A DNA stretch of 35,432 bases, from assembly GCF_000786205.1 (NCBI RefSeq), contig NZ_JROH01000038.1:1-35432 (forward strand), in the 5' to 3' direction. Position 1 is the stretch's first letter, and each line of letters opens with the position of its first letter. This document shows positions 25,608-35,161 of this stretch, in pieces. The position numbers were made by a program, and so were the translations under genes. The notes beneath the pieces are model-generated. The model was not told the origin of the DNA, did not search any database, and saw only the letters and a list, made by a program, of their open reading frames with translations. This DNA is from Sphingomonas sp. 37zxx (lineage in GTDB: Bacteria; Pseudomonadota; Alphaproteobacteria; Sphingomonadales; Sphingomonadaceae).

Positions 25608-26814
25608 GGCGGATGAACTCGGCAAGGCATGGCTGACGATCGTCGGGATCGGCGAAGATGGACCAGCGGGCCTGTCCGCCGCAAGCAGGGATGCGCTTGC
25701 CCGCGCCGAATGGGTGACCGGCGCGGCCCGGCATCTGGCGCTGCTGCCCGATCTGCCCTGCCCAAGCGAGCCTTGGCCGGTGCCGTTCGACGACGGTATC
25801 GCGCCGCTGTTGGCGCGGCGCGGGCGCAATGCGGTGATGCTGGTGTCGGGTGATCCGTTCTGGTTCGGTGCCGGCTCGGTCGTCACGCGGCATCTGGACG
25901 CCGGCGAATGGGTCGCGCACCCGGTGCCATCCAGCTTCAGCCTTGCCGCCGCGCGGCTTGGCTGGCCGATCGACACGACGCATTGTGCCGGGCTGCACGC
26001 CGCGCCGTTCACGCGACTGCGCCCGATGCTGGCCCCCGGCACCCGCGCGATCGTGCTGGTGCGCGATGGCGCGGCGGCAGGGGCGCTCGCCCATTATCTG
26101 GACGAGCAAGGCTTTGGCGACAGCATATTGTGGGTGCTCGAAGCGCTGGGCGGTCCGCGCGAACGCATCCGCCAGACCAAAGCCGCCGCGATCGACGCAT
26201 CGGACATCGCCCATCCGGTGGCGATCGCCATCGTCGTCGCGGGCGACGGGGCCACCCTTCCCGCCGCCACTGGCCGCCCCGACCGCTGGTTCGCGCATGA
26301 CGGACAGATCACCAAACGCCCGGTCCGCGCGCTGACGCTCTCGGCGCTCGCGCCTTGCCCGTTCGAGACATTATGGGACATCGGCACCGGATCAGGATCA
26401 GTCGCGATCGAATGGCTGCTCGCACATCCCACCACGCAGGCGCTGGCGTTCGAAGCCGATTCGGCCCGCGCTGCCCGCGCGCGCGGCAATGCAGCGGCAC
26501 TGGGGGTCGATCGGCTCAAGGTGATCGAGGCGCGAGCGCCCGACGGGCTGGCCGATCAGCCGCGCCCCGATGCGGTGTTCGTCGGCGGCGGGCTGTCGCA
26601 AAGCTTGCTCGACTGGTTGTGGGCCGAGCTGCCTCCCGGCACGCGGATCGTCGCCAATGCGGTGACGCTCGAATCCGAAGCGTTGCTGGCGCAATGGCAC
26701 CAGTTAAAGGGCGGCGATCTGCTGCGGATCGAATTGGCGGATGCCGCGCCGATCGGCACGCGGCGAGGCTGGCGCGCGCACTATCCGATCGTCCAGTGGA
26801 GCGCGCGGCTGTGA
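25606..26814 (+). CDS. cobL: Precorrin-6Y C5,15-methyltransferase (decarboxylating)
   Basis: 402 residues, the fused CobE-type plus CobT-type (CbiE/CbiT) architecture. The N-terminal tetrapyrrole methylase domain has [14 protein letters not shown] and [16 protein letters not shown], up to about residue 205. The C-terminal Rossmann methyltransferase domain has [15 protein letters not shown] and [15 protein letters not shown]. It methylates C5 and C15 and decarboxylates the C12 acetate. The ATG at 25606 is the only start that keeps the whole N-terminal domain, and it overlaps the divergent cobK start. Confidence 0.95.
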   Translation: MADELGKAWLTIVGIGEDGPAGLSAASRDALARAEWVTGAARHLALLPDLPCPSEPWPVPFDDGIAPLLARRGRNAVMLVSGDPFWFGAGSVVTRHLDAGEWVAHPVPSSFSLAAARLGWPIDTTHCAGLHAAPFTRLRPMLAPGTRAIVLVRDGAAAGALAHYLDEQGFGDSILWVLEALGGPRERIRQTKAAAIDASDIAHPVAIAIVVAGDGATLPAATGRPDRWFAHDGQITKRPVRALTLSALAPCPFETLWDIGTGSGSVAIEWLLAHPTTQALAFEADSARAARARGNAAALGVDRLKVIEARAPDGLADQPRPDAVFVGGGLSQSLLDWLWAELPPGTRIVANAVTLESEALLAQWHQLKGGDLLRIELADAAPIGTRRGWRAHYPIVQWSARL

Positions 26815-27176
26815 TCGTCGCAGGTTTCGGGTTTCGCAGCAGCGCCAAGGTGGCTGCATGCGAAGCCGCGCTGGCACTGGCCCAGCCGGGGCACCCGCCC
26901 GTCACCGCGCTGGCCGCGCCGCACGACAAGGCAGATTTGCTTGCACCATTGGCGCACAGGCTAGGCATCCCGCTGATTGCGCTTGCCGCCGATCGCCTGA
27001 CCGGCGTGGCGACGCCGACCCGGTCGCGCGCCAGCCTGCATGCGCGCGGCACCGGCAGTGTCGCCGAAGCAGCCGCCTTGGTCGCCGCCGGCGCCGGCGC
27101 GCGCCTGCTCACGCGCCGCTGTATTTCCCCCGATCGCACCGCAACCTGCGCCATCGCCCAAGGACTTTCGATATGA
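26811..27176 (+). CDS. cobE: CobE / CbiG C-terminal-domain protein
   Basis: 121 residues from a GTG overlapping the cobL stop (GTGA). [11 protein letters not shown] is the family's opening, followed by [12 protein letters not shown] and a conserved [18 protein letters not shown] segment, matching the CbiG C-terminal domain that stands alone as CobE in aerobic producers. CobE is needed for B12 synthesis, but its exact step is not firmly settled as far as I know. Overlaps cobM by 4 bases. Confidence 0.9.
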   Translation: MIVAGFGFRSSAKVAACEAALALAQPGHPPVTALAAPHDKADLLAPLAHRLGIPLIALAADRLTGVATPTRSRASLHARGTGSVAEAAALVAAGAGARLLTRRCISPDRTATCAIAQGLSI

Positions 27177-27958
27177 CCGTTCACTTCATCGGCGCTGGTC
27201 CCGGCGCACCCGACCTGCTCACGCTTCGGGGGCGCGACCGGATCGCTGGCTCGCCGGTCTGCCTGTATGCCGGATCGCTCGTGCCTGCCGCGCTGCTCGA
27301 TCATTGCCCGCCGGGCGCGCGGATCGTGAACACAGCGCCGCTGTCGCTGGATGCGATCATTGGCGAGATCGCGGCGGCGCATGCGCAGGGGCAGGACGTC
27401 GCCCGGCTCCATTCGGGCGACCTGTCGATCTGGTCGGCGATGGGGGAGCAACTGCGGTGCCTGCGCGCGCGCGGCATCCCGTTCACCATTACGCCCGGCG
27501 TGCCCGCCTTTGCCGCCGCAGCGGCGGCGCTGGAGGCAGAGCTGACATTACCCGGCGTGGCGCAGTCGGTCGTGCTCACGCGCACCTCGGGCCGTGCCAG
27601 CGCGATGCCCGACGCAGAGACGCTGCCCGCCTTTGCCGCAACCGGCGCGACCTTGGCGATCCATCTGTCGATCCACGCACTCGACCGCGTCGTCGCCGAT
27701 CTGACCCCTGCCTATGGCGCGGACTGCCCGGTCGCGATCGTCTGGCGCGCGAGCTGGCCGGACCAGCGGATCATCCGCGCGACGCTGGCGACGATCGTCG
27801 AGGCGGCAGCCGGTGGGCCGGATCGAACCGCGCTGATTCTGGTCGGACGGGTGCTGAACAGCGAGGATTTCGGCGAAACCAGCCTGTATGCCACCGGCTA
27901 TGATCGCCGCTTTCGGCCGCAAAGCGCCACGCCGCGATTCGCGGAGTCGGGCGAATGA
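27173..27958 (+). CDS. cobM: Precorrin-4 C11-methyltransferase
   Basis: 261 residues, ATGA overlap with cobE. Tetrapyrrole methylase with [57 protein letters not shown] and [15 protein letters not shown], all characteristic of CobM/CbiF. It methylates C11 of precorrin-4 to give precorrin-5. Confidence 0.96.
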   Translation: MTVHFIGAGPGAPDLLTLRGRDRIAGSPVCLYAGSLVPAALLDHCPPGARIVNTAPLSLDAIIGEIAAAHAQGQDVARLHSGDLSIWSAMGEQLRCLRARGIPFTITPGVPAFAAAAAALEAELTLPGVAQSVVLTRTSGRASAMPDAETLPAFAATGATLAIHLSIHALDRVVADLTPAYGADCPVAIVWRASWPDQRIIRATLATIVEAAAGGPDRTALILVGRVLNSEDFGETSLYATGYDRRFRPQSATPRFAESGE

Positions 27959-29265
27959 CCCCCGGCCTGATGATCGCCGCCCCCGCATCGGGAACCGGCA
28001 AGACCACGGTAATGCTAGGCCTGCTGCGCGCGTTTCGCGAGGATGGGCTGACGCTGCAGCCGTTCAAGAGCGGCCCCGATTATATCGACCCCGCCTTCCA
28101 CCGCGCCGCCAGCGGACGACCCTCGTTCAACCTAGACAGTTGGGCGATGTCGGAAACGATGCTGCACGACCTGGCCGCGCATGGGCATGACGCCGATCTG
28201 GTGCTGGCCGAAGGGTCAATGGGCCTGTTCGACGGCGTTGCCCGGCCCGGCGCGACCGGCAATGGTGCCAGTGCCGACATCGCGCGGCGGATGGGGTGGC
28301 CGGTGGTGTTGGTGATCGACGTATCAGGCCAGGCGCAATCCGCCGCCGCGACCGCGCTCGGCTTCGCCCGCTACGATCCCCAGGTGCGGATCGCAGGCGT
28401 GATCCTTAACCGGGTGGCAAGCCCTCGCCATGAACGCCTGGCGCGCAGCGGGATGGCGGCGGTCGGCATCCGGGTGTTCGGCGCGCTGCCGCGGCGCGGC
28501 GACCTGAAGCTGCCCGAGCGCCATCTGGGCCTAATCCAGGCGGCCGAGCATCAGGATCTCGACTCGCGCATCGCCGATTACGCGCTGTTCCTGCGCGATC
28601 ATGTCGACCTGCCGGCGATCCGGGCGGCTGCAACTGCGGCCGCCGCCGCCGCCGCTGTGCCGGGGCATAGGTTCGCCCCGCCCGCACAGCGGATCGCCCT
28701 GGCGCAGGACGCGGCGTTTTCCTTCACCTATCCACACATGCTGGCGGGATGGCGGGACGCCGGGGCCGAGATCATGCCCTTCTCGCCGCTCGCCGACGAA
28801 GCCCCCGATGCCAGTGCCGATCTGGTCTGGTTGCCCGGCGGCTATCCCGAGCTTCACGCCGGACGCCTCGCCGCCGCAAGCCGGTTCCACACCGGGCTAG
28901 CCGCGCATGCCGCGACCCGTCCGGTCCACGGCGAATGCGGTGGGTATATGGCGCTGGGCCAGGGCCTGATCGACGGTGACGGCACGCGGCATCGCATGGC
29001 GGGGCTGCTCGGCCTCGTCACCAGCTTTGCCGAGCGCCGGATTCATCTGGGGTATCGCCACGCCACGCTGCTCGCACCGATGGCAGGGGCTGCCATCGGC
29101 ACCGGGCTGCGCGGCCATGAATTCCATTATTCGACCATCCTCGACCAGCCCGATTCCCCGCTTGCGCGGGTCGTCGATGCCGGGGGTGCCGAGCTTGCCG
29201 AGAGCGGATCATATCGCGGCCACGTCACCGGCACCTTCTTTCACCTGATCGCGCCCGATCAATGA
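27955..29265 (+). CDS. cobB: Hydrogenobyrinic/cobyrinic acid a,c-diamide synthase
   Basis: 436 residues, ATGA overlap with cobM. The N-terminal dethiobiotin-synthetase-like ATPase domain has a P-loop [11 protein letters not shown] (9-19) and [13 protein letters not shown]. The C-terminal class I glutamine amidotransferase-like domain has [13 protein letters not shown], the nucleophile Cys328 in HGECGGYM, and [10 protein letters not shown]. It amidates the a and c acetates using glutamine and ATP, giving the CobNST substrate. Confidence 0.95.
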   Translation: MTPGLMIAAPASGTGKTTVMLGLLRAFREDGLTLQPFKSGPDYIDPAFHRAASGRPSFNLDSWAMSETMLHDLAAHGHDADLVLAEGSMGLFDGVARPGATGNGASADIARRMGWPVVLVIDVSGQAQSAAATALGFARYDPQVRIAGVILNRVASPRHERLARSGMAAVGIRVFGALPRRGDLKLPERHLGLIQAAEHQDLDSRIADYALFLRDHVDLPAIRAAATAAAAAAAVPGHRFAPPAQRIALAQDAAFSFTYPHMLAGWRDAGAEIMPFSPLADEAPDASADLVWLPGGYPELHAGRLAAASRFHTGLAAHAATRPVHGECGGYMALGQGLIDGDGTRHRMAGLLGLVTSFAERRIHLGYRHATLLAPMAGAAIGTGLRGHEFHYSTILDQPDSPLARVVDAGGAELAESGSYRGHVTGTFFHLIAPDQ

Positions 29266-29981
29266 CCGGCTTCGTCGCGTTCGTCGGCTCGGGGCCGGGC
29301 GACCCCGAATTGCTGACCCTGAAAGCTGTGGCGCGATTGCAGGTGGCCGACGTCGTGCTGTTCGACGATCTGTCCTCTGGCCCGATCCTTACGCATGTCC
29401 GCCCCGGGGCCGAGTTGGTCGCGGTGGGCAAGCGCGCGGGTCGCCCCTCGCCCAAACAGGCGCATGTCTCGCAGCTGCTCGTCGATTACGCCGCGGGGGG
29501 CGCGCGCGTCGTGCGGCTGAAATCGGGCGACCCGGCGATCTTTGGACGGCTTGAGGAGGAGATCGTTGCGCTGCGATCGGCGGGTATCGCGTTCGAGATC
29601 GTCCCCGGCGTCACCTCGGCCAGCGCTGCTGCCGCCGCCGCCGCGATCCCGCTGACCCGCCGCTTGAGCGCACGGCGCGTCCAGTTCGTCACCGGCCACG
29701 ACGTGACCGGCGGCCTGCCTCAGGGTCTCAACATGGCGGCACTGGCCGATCCCGCCGCAACTACGGTGGTGTTCATGCCCAAACGCACCTTCGCCGCGCT
29801 GGTCGAGATGCTCGTCGCCCACGGCCTGCCCGCCGACACCCCGGCATTGTTTGCCGAGAATGTCAGCGCACCCGATCAGCGCCTGACACACACCACGATC
29901 GCTGCCCTGGCGCGCGACCTGGACACCCATCGCGGCACCGCCCCCGCGCTGATCCTCTATGGTCCGTTGCTCGCGCCATGA
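29262..29981 (+). CDS. cobA: Uroporphyrinogen-III C-methyltransferase (SUMT)
   Basis: 239 residues, ATGA overlap with cobB. FVGSGPGDPELLTLKA, VLFDDLSS, VGKRAGRPSPKQ, VRLKSGDPAIFGRLEEE and VPGVTSASAAAAAAAIPLTRR are textbook SUMT segments. It converts uroporphyrinogen III to precorrin-2 with two SAM, the committed step toward B12. No CysG-type dehydrogenase/chelatase domain is fused, which fits a dedicated B12 enzyme rather than a siroheme one. Confidence 0.95.
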   Translation: MTGFVAFVGSGPGDPELLTLKAVARLQVADVVLFDDLSSGPILTHVRPGAELVAVGKRAGRPSPKQAHVSQLLVDYAAGGARVVRLKSGDPAIFGRLEEEIVALRSAGIAFEIVPGVTSASAAAAAAAIPLTRRLSARRVQFVTGHDVTGGLPQGLNMAALADPAATTVVFMPKRTFAALVEMLVAHGLPADTPALFAENVSAPDQRLTHTTIAALARDLDTHRGTAPALILYGPLLAP

Positions 29982-30736
29982 TCGACCTTCAGCTTATCGG
30001 CATCGGCACCGGCAACCCCGATCATCTGACGCGCGCTGCGATAGCGGCGATGAACGCCGCCGACCTGATCCTGCTGCCGCGCAAGCGCGACGCGACGTCC
30101 GACCTGATCGAGCTGCGCCGAGCGCTGTGCGCCAGCGTCCTCACCGGCGCGACCCGAGTGGTTGAATTCGACCTCCCCGAGCGCGACGCGGCGGGCGATT
30201 ATCTTGCTGCGGTCGGCGACTGGCACGGCGCGATCGCGGCCTGCTGGGCGACGCAGATCGCCGCGCATTTGCCGGATGGTGGGCGGCTGGCGCTGCTCGT
30301 GTGGGGCGACCCGTCGCTCTACGATAGCAGCTTGCGCATTGCCGAGCGCCTCCGCGACGGCGGGCTGGCGCTTCGCATCAGCGTGATTCCCGGCATCACC
30401 AGCCTGCAAGCGCTCACCGCAGCGCATGCGATCCCGCTCAACACGCTGGCAGCACCAGTCCTGATAACCACCGGCCGCCGGCTGCGGACAGAGGGCTGGC
30501 CCGATTCGGTCGATACCCTGGCGTTGATGCTGGACGGTGATTGCGCGTTCACGGCCCTGGTGCCCGACGGCGTCACAATCTGGTGGGGTGCGTATCTGGG
30601 CATGCCGCAACAGGTGCTGGTCGCCGGGCCGCTCGGGGAAGTCGCGCAATCGATCGTCGAACGCCGCGCCGCGCTGCGCGCAACGCATGGCTGGATCATG
30701 GACACCTATTTGCTGCGCCGCACGGGGGCCGCATGA
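29978..30736 (+). CDS. cobF: Precorrin-6A synthase (deacetylating)
   Basis: 252 residues, ATGA overlap with cobA. IGIGTGNPDHLTRAA, ADLILLPRKRD, LLVWGDPSLYDSSLRI, VIPGITSLQAL and the downstream WWGAYLGMPQQ identify CobF. It methylates C1 and removes acetate from precorrin-5. The gene is specific to the aerobic pathway. Confidence 0.95.
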   Translation: MIDLQLIGIGTGNPDHLTRAAIAAMNAADLILLPRKRDATSDLIELRRALCASVLTGATRVVEFDLPERDAAGDYLAAVGDWHGAIAACWATQIAAHLPDGGRLALLVWGDPSLYDSSLRIAERLRDGGLALRISVIPGITSLQALTAAHAIPLNTLAAPVLITTGRRLRTEGWPDSVDTLALMLDGDCAFTALVPDGVTIWWGAYLGMPQQVLVAGPLGEVAQSIVERRAALRATHGWIMDTYLLRRTGAA

Positions 30737-31374
30737 CGCCGCCCGCGTTTGATCCGGCCTTCGCGCAACAGTTTGAAACGCTGCTTCGCTGGCGGCGCGA
30801 CGTCCGGCATTTTGCCGCGCGTTCGGTGAGTGAGCAGGACATGCGCGCGGTGCTGCACGCCGCTGCGTTCGCCCCGTCGGTCGGCAATGCCCAGCCGTGG
30901 CGCTTCGTTCGGGTCCGCTCGCTGGCGTTGCGCGAACAGCTTGCCGATCATGTCGATGCGGTTTCCGCCGATGCCGCACGGGCAATCGCCGACGCGACGC
31001 TGCGCGCCCGGTACCAGACGCTGAAACTCCACGGCATTCGCGAAGCACCCGAGCTGCTAGCGGTCTTTTCGGATGAGCACCCGCCCGCAGGCCATGGCCT
31101 TGGCCGCAGCACGATGCCCGAGATGCTGCGCTATTCGACCGTCATGGCGATTCACACCTTGTGGCTCGCCGCGCGGGTGCGCGGCATCGGGTTAGGCTGG
31201 GTCTCGATCCTCGAGCCGGGAGCCGTGGCTGCCCTGCTCGATGTGCCCGCCGACTGGACGCTGATCGCGTTGCTTTGCGTCGGTTACCCCGCCGCCCCCG
31301 CCGACACGCCCGAGCTTGAACGCCGCGATTGGCAGGCGCGCGAGCCGATCGCCGACCGGATCATCGAGCGATGA
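30733..31374 (+). CDS. bluB: 5,6-Dimethylbenzimidazole synthase
   Basis: 213 residues, ATGA overlap with cobF. Flavin-destructase of the nitroreductase fold: RWRRDVRHF, AAFAPSVGNAQPWRFV, TMPEMLRYSTVMAIHTLWLAARVRGIGLGWVSIL and the C-terminal ELERRDW. It breaks down reduced FMN with O2 to make the DMB lower ligand of cobalamin. An ordinary nitroreductase is the alternative, but the sequence and its place after cobF argue for BluB. Confidence 0.94.
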   Translation: MTPPAFDPAFAQQFETLLRWRRDVRHFAARSVSEQDMRAVLHAAAFAPSVGNAQPWRFVRVRSLALREQLADHVDAVSADAARAIADATLRARYQTLKLHGIREAPELLAVFSDEHPPAGHGLGRSTMPEMLRYSTVMAIHTLWLAARVRGIGLGWVSILEPGAVAALLDVPADWTLIALLCVGYPAAPADTPELERRDWQAREPIADRIIER

Positions 31375-31408
31375 ACCCGCTTTTCACGCATGCTCGGGAT
31401 AGAATCCA

Positions 31409-31819
31409 ATGCTGACGCCAGTTGAGAACCGTCTGTCGGTGGTCGCGTGTAGCACCTGCCGATTCTCCGCCGACCAACGCGAAGACGCCGATGGCTTGCG
31501 CGGTGGCGCACTGCTGGTCGCTGCGCTGGAGGCGGCCAAGCAGGCCGACCCGCGCTATGCCGAGGTGACGATCGAGCAGATGCCTTGCATCTTTTCCTGC
31601 ACCGAGCATTGCTCGGTTCACCTCCGCGCGCCGGGCAAGGTCGGCTATCTGCTGGGTCGCTTCACCCCCGATACCGATGCTGCGCGCGCGATCCTCGATT
31701 ACGCCGTCCACTATGCCCAAAGCGAGCATGGGCGCGTGCCATTCAAGCAATGGCCGCAAGGCATCAAAGGCCATTTCATCGCCCGCATTCCGCCGGAGGG
31801 ATTCCTTGTCGAAAGCTGA
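31409..31819 (+). CDS. DUF1636 family protein, thioredoxin-fold ferredoxin-like metal binder
   Basis: 136 residues. Five cysteines in a pattern suited to a [2Fe-2S] cluster or other metal: ACSTC (Cys14, Cys17), then CIFSCTEHC (Cys60, Cys64, Cys68). The remainder (GKVGYLLGRFTPDTDAARAIL, VPFKQWPQGIKGHFIARIPP) resembles DUF1636 proteins, which I recall often sit in cobalamin gene clusters. No signal peptide, so cytoplasmic. A 34-base gap follows bluB, and the stop lies 14 bases inside the permease gene. Its role is unproven: an electron carrier for CobG or cobalt reduction, or a cobalt handler, would fit. Confidence 0.85.
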   Translation: MLTPVENRLSVVACSTCRFSADQREDADGLRGGALLVAALEAAKQADPRYAEVTIEQMPCIFSCTEHCSVHLRAPGKVGYLLGRFTPDTDAARAILDYAVHYAQSEHGRVPFKQWPQGIKGHFIARIPPEGFLVES

Positions 31820-32888
31820 ACCTGTGCCCAAAGGCGCGTTGTCGAAATCCGAAAGCGCGGGCCTGGGGCCGCCAACCCTGCGTCGGCGGATCGGCCTCCT
31901 CTATGTGCTGCTGATCGGGGCCAATATCGGCGCGTGGATCTGGGCGCTGTCGTTGTTCCACGCGCAGCCGCTGATGCTGGGGACTGCGCTGCTTGCCTGG
32001 GGGCTTGGCTTGCGTCATGCGGTCGATGCCGACCATATCGCAGCGATCGACAACGTCACCCGCAAGCTGATGCAGGACGGGCAACGGCCGATGCTGGTCG
32101 GCTTCTGGTTCGCGATCGGGCACAGCATGATCATCCTGCTGGCATCGGTAGCGATCGCCTTCACCGCTTCGGCATTGTCCGATTTCGAGGCGCTGAAAGC
32201 GACTGGCGGGGTAATCGCCACGATCATCTCCGCGGCGTTTCTGTTCACGATTGCTGCGATGAATCTGGTGATCCTCAGATCGGTATGGCGCACCTTCCAG
32301 CATGTTCGCGCGGGCGGTGCCTATGTCGACGAGGATCTCGATATCCTGCTCAGTGGGCGCGGGTTTCTCGCTCGATTGTTCCGCCCGATGTTCCGTCTGG
32401 TGTCAAAGAGCTGGCACATGGCACCGCTCGGCTTTCTGTTCGGATTGGGTTTCGATACCGCCACAGAAGTCGCGATCCTCGGCCTGTCTGCGAGTCAGGC
32501 GACGCAGGGCTTCACGATTGGGGCGGTTCTCGTGCTACCCGCGCTGTTCGCAGCAGGCATGGCGCTGGTCGATACAACCGACGGCATCCTGATGCTCGGC
32601 GCCTATGAATGGGCGTTCGTCAAACCGATCCGCAAGCTCTACTATAACATTACCATCACGGCGGTATCGGCATTCGTCGCGATCGTAATTGGCGGAATCG
32701 AGACCTTGGCACTGATCGCTGACAAGCTCGAACTGACCGGGCGACTGTGGTCCGCCGCAGCCGATTTAGGGGGAAACTTCAACCTGCTCGGTTTCGGCAT
32801 TATCGGTGTGTTCATTTTGTGCTGGGCGATCAGCTGGGCGGTGTTTCGCTGGAAAAAGTTTGACGAGATAGAGGTAAGCCATGGCTGA
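31806..32888 (+). CDS. HoxN/NixA (NiCoT) nickel/cobalt permease
   Basis: 360 residues. The start is TTG 31806, supported by GGAGGG (31795-31800) 5 bases upstream; the frame has no nearby ATG. About eight transmembrane segments. NiCoT signatures are complete: HAVDADHIAAIDN (His71, Asp76, His77), FWFAIGHSMI, LGFLFGLGFDTATEV and GMALVDTTDGILM. It takes up Co2+ and/or Ni2+ across the inner membrane; being last in a riboswitch-controlled B12 operon argues for cobalt. It overlaps the DUF1636 gene by 14 bases. Confidence 0.94.
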   Translation: MSKAEPVPKGALSKSESAGLGPPTLRRRIGLLYVLLIGANIGAWIWALSLFHAQPLMLGTALLAWGLGLRHAVDADHIAAIDNVTRKLMQDGQRPMLVGFWFAIGHSMIILLASVAIAFTASALSDFEALKATGGVIATIISAAFLFTIAAMNLVILRSVWRTFQHVRAGGAYVDEDLDILLSGRGFLARLFRPMFRLVSKSWHMAPLGFLFGLGFDTATEVAILGLSASQATQGFTIGAVLVLPALFAAGMALVDTTDGILMLGAYEWAFVKPIRKLYYNITITAVSAFVAIVIGGIETLALIADKLELTGRLWSAAADLGGNFNLLGFGIIGVFILCWAISWAVFRWKKFDEIEVSHG

Positions 32889-33124
32889 AAGGGAAAGCCA
32901 GCGAACCTGCCCATTCCGACTGATCTGCGGCGCCAAAGCCGCGTCACTGGCAGACGAATGGCAAGTTGTTTGCCTGATATTCGAAAATTAAACCGGGCAA
33001 GTGTGGGCGGCTTCAAAACCGGCACTGGTGGTGCCGATCGACCCGATACATGGTCGAGCGCTGACCCTTGCAAGCGAAAGCGCTTATGCGCAAAAGAAGC
33101 CAACAGGGACGGGGAGCGGTATTG
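32889..33124. other. Intergenic region after the B12 operon
   Basis: No gene seen. Contains small inverted repeats, GCGGC/GCCGC (32927-32942) and CGGCAC-TGGTG-GTGCCG (33020-33036), neither with a T run, so any operon terminator here is weak or Rho-dependent. The A/T-rich patch around 32966-32995 is the likeliest promoter area for the next gene. Confidence 0.4.
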
Positions 33125-35161
33125 ATGGGTGTTCGTGCTGGGCTGCTACTTGCGGCATCTATGCTTGTTGCAACCCCCGTTTGCGCGCAATCCGAGCAGG
33201 TACGTCGCGGACCAGCCCCAGCCTGGGTGACGCCGTCCGAGCTGATGCCGGTGCCAGCCTCTGTCAGCGGTCCGATATTCTTCCGCCGCCAGGATGTTGC
33301 GGTCCACCTCAGCGACAAGGGCCAGGCGCACTATACCGGCTACCGCATCAAAATTCTGGACTCGAGCGCCCTGCAGATCGGCAACATCTCGATCGCCTGG
33401 AACCCCGGCGCTGGCGCACCGATCATCCACGGCATCAAGGTGTTCCGAGATGGCCAGGTTACCGACGTCCTGAAGAACGCTTCGTTCGAGATTCTGCGGC
33501 GCGAGGATCAGTTGGAGGCGGCTATGCTCGACGGGACGCTGACGGCAGTGCTTCGCGTGCCCGACCTGCGTGTCGGCGATGAGATCGAAGTCGATCTGAC
33601 AACCTTTTCAAGCAACCCTGGGCTGGGCCAGAATGAGGCCGGCATTCTCACGCTCGGAACAGGCCCAGCGCCGGGGCGGTACCATCTGGGGCTGAGCTGG
33701 GATGAGGGCCGTGAGCCTAAGCTCAAGGTCACTCCCGATATGACGGCGGCAATGCTTAAACGCGAGCGAGCGGTCGATTTTCGGTTCGACAATCCACCCC
33801 TCGCGTCGCCGCCAAAGGACGCACCGCCGCGCTATCAATGGCAGCGCGTCGTGGAGTACAGTGATTTCGCAGACTGGGCGGCGTTGTCACGCCATTTTGC
33901 GCCGATGTTTGCCAAGGCCGCGACACCGGCGACCGACTCTCCCGTCAGGCGCGAAGCCAGCCGAATCGCGGCCGCGGAGGCGCGTCCTTTGGAACGCGCA
34001 GCCGCAGCACTAAAGCTGGTGCAGCAGGACGTGCGCTACATTTATGTCGGCCTGAACGGTGCCAATCTGATCCCGGCCACGGCCGACGAAACCTGGCAGC
34101 GTCGTTACGGCGATTGCAAGGGAAAGACCGCGCTGCTGCTGGCGCTTCTGGCCGAGATGGGGATCGACGCAGAGCCGGTGCTTGTCAATTCCAGCGGTGC
34201 CGACGACGGACTCGATCAGCGGCTTGCGCTGCCGCAGCTGTTCGATCACGTGCTTGTCCGCGCGCATATCGACGGCCAGACTTATTGGCTGGACGGGACA
34301 CTCCCGCCGGTTGCGGTGCCCAGCGCCCGGCCCGTCTTCCCGGTCGGTTGGGCCTTGCCGTTGACCGCCAAGAGTAGCGGGATCGAAAAACTTGCATGGC
34401 AGCCGGCGGCTGCACCCGACGAGATCAACCTGTTCGAGATCGATGCGCGCGCCGGGTTCGACAAACCGGCGCGTATCGTGTCGACCGAAATCGTGCGCGG
34501 CGTGAAAGGTTTGCAAAAGCAACTGGCATTCGCTTCGTTCGGTGCGGCACAGCTGCTGGAGGCTTTTCGCCAGAACGCGATCGGCGAGGTCTGGCAGGCG
34601 ATCGACGACGTCCAATGGCGTTACGACCAGAAGGCGGGTGCCAGCATCCTGACCATCAGCGGCACCGGAACCGTAAACTGGGATGACGACGGCGACGGTG
34701 CGAAGTCGCTGGCCCTTCCCGGCGGTGGCTTCAGCCCGCCCGAGCGCCGGGTGCGGGCACCGGATCAAAACCGGGACGCGCCTTTCTACACGCAGCCCGA
34801 ATATACCTGCCACGTTACCACCGTACGCTTGCCGAGTTCGACGGAGCCTAAACGGTGGTCGTCCAAACCCAGCTTCGACACCCGCCTGTTCGGCCGCAAT
34901 TATCACCGCGCCTGGGAACTGCGTGATGGAGCGATTCGCATGATCCGCGGATCCCGCATCGAACAGCCTGAGATCGATGCAGCGACCGCGCTGCGCGACA
35001 ACGCGCGGATTGCCGCGTTCGACAACAGCATGGGTTGGATCTCGTACAATCCTTCCGACAAAAAGGCTTCCGTCGGTAGCGGCGAGACGGTACCTGCCAC
35101 CTTTGACTTAGATTGGACGGCCGGCAATGTACCGTGCGCGTCTCCCGCAGAAATTCAGTAG
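33125..35161 (+). CDS. Secreted DUF3857 / transglutaminase-like domain protein
   Basis: 678 residues from ATG 33125, chosen because GGGGAG (33111-33116) lies 8 bases upstream and the product opens with a good signal peptide (MGVRAGLLLAASMLVATPVCAQ). An ATG at 33086 is an alternative. Residues about 50-225 form the beta-rich DUF3857 domain (VHLSDKGQAHYTGYRIKIL). A transglutaminase-like core follows with a plausible Cys-His-Asp triad: Cys331 in YGDCKGKT, His375 in LFDHVLV and Asp390 in YWLDGTL. The C-terminal third is beta-rich (DUF2569/3858-like in position, not identified). Probably periplasmic; substrate unknown. It is separated from the B12 operon by 236 bases and is not obviously part of it. 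Confidence 0.9.
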   Translation: MGVRAGLLLAASMLVATPVCAQSEQVRRGPAPAWVTPSELMPVPASVSGPIFFRRQDVAVHLSDKGQAHYTGYRIKILDSSALQIGNISIAWNPGAGAPIIHGIKVFRDGQVTDVLKNASFEILRREDQLEAAMLDGTLTAVLRVPDLRVGDEIEVDLTTFSSNPGLGQNEAGILTLGTGPAPGRYHLGLSWDEGREPKLKVTPDMTAAMLKRERAVDFRFDNPPLASPPKDAPPRYQWQRVVEYSDFADWAALSRHFAPMFAKAATPATDSPVRREASRIAAAEARPLERAAAALKLVQQDVRYIYVGLNGANLIPATADETWQRRYGDCKGKTALLLALLAEMGIDAEPVLVNSSGADDGLDQRLALPQLFDHVLVRAHIDGQTYWLDGTLPPVAVPSARPVFPVGWALPLTAKSSGIEKLAWQPAAAPDEINLFEIDARAGFDKPARIVSTEIVRGVKGLQKQLAFASFGAAQLLEAFRQNAIGEVWQAIDDVQWRYDQKAGASILTISGTGTVNWDDDGDGAKSLALPGGGFSPPERRVRAPDQNRDAPFYTQPEYTCHVTTVRLPSSTEPKRWSSKPSFDTRLFGRNYHRAWELRDGAIRMIRGSRIEQPEIDAATALRDNARIAAFDNSMGWISYNPSDKKASVGSGETVPATFDLDWTAGNVPCASPAEIQ

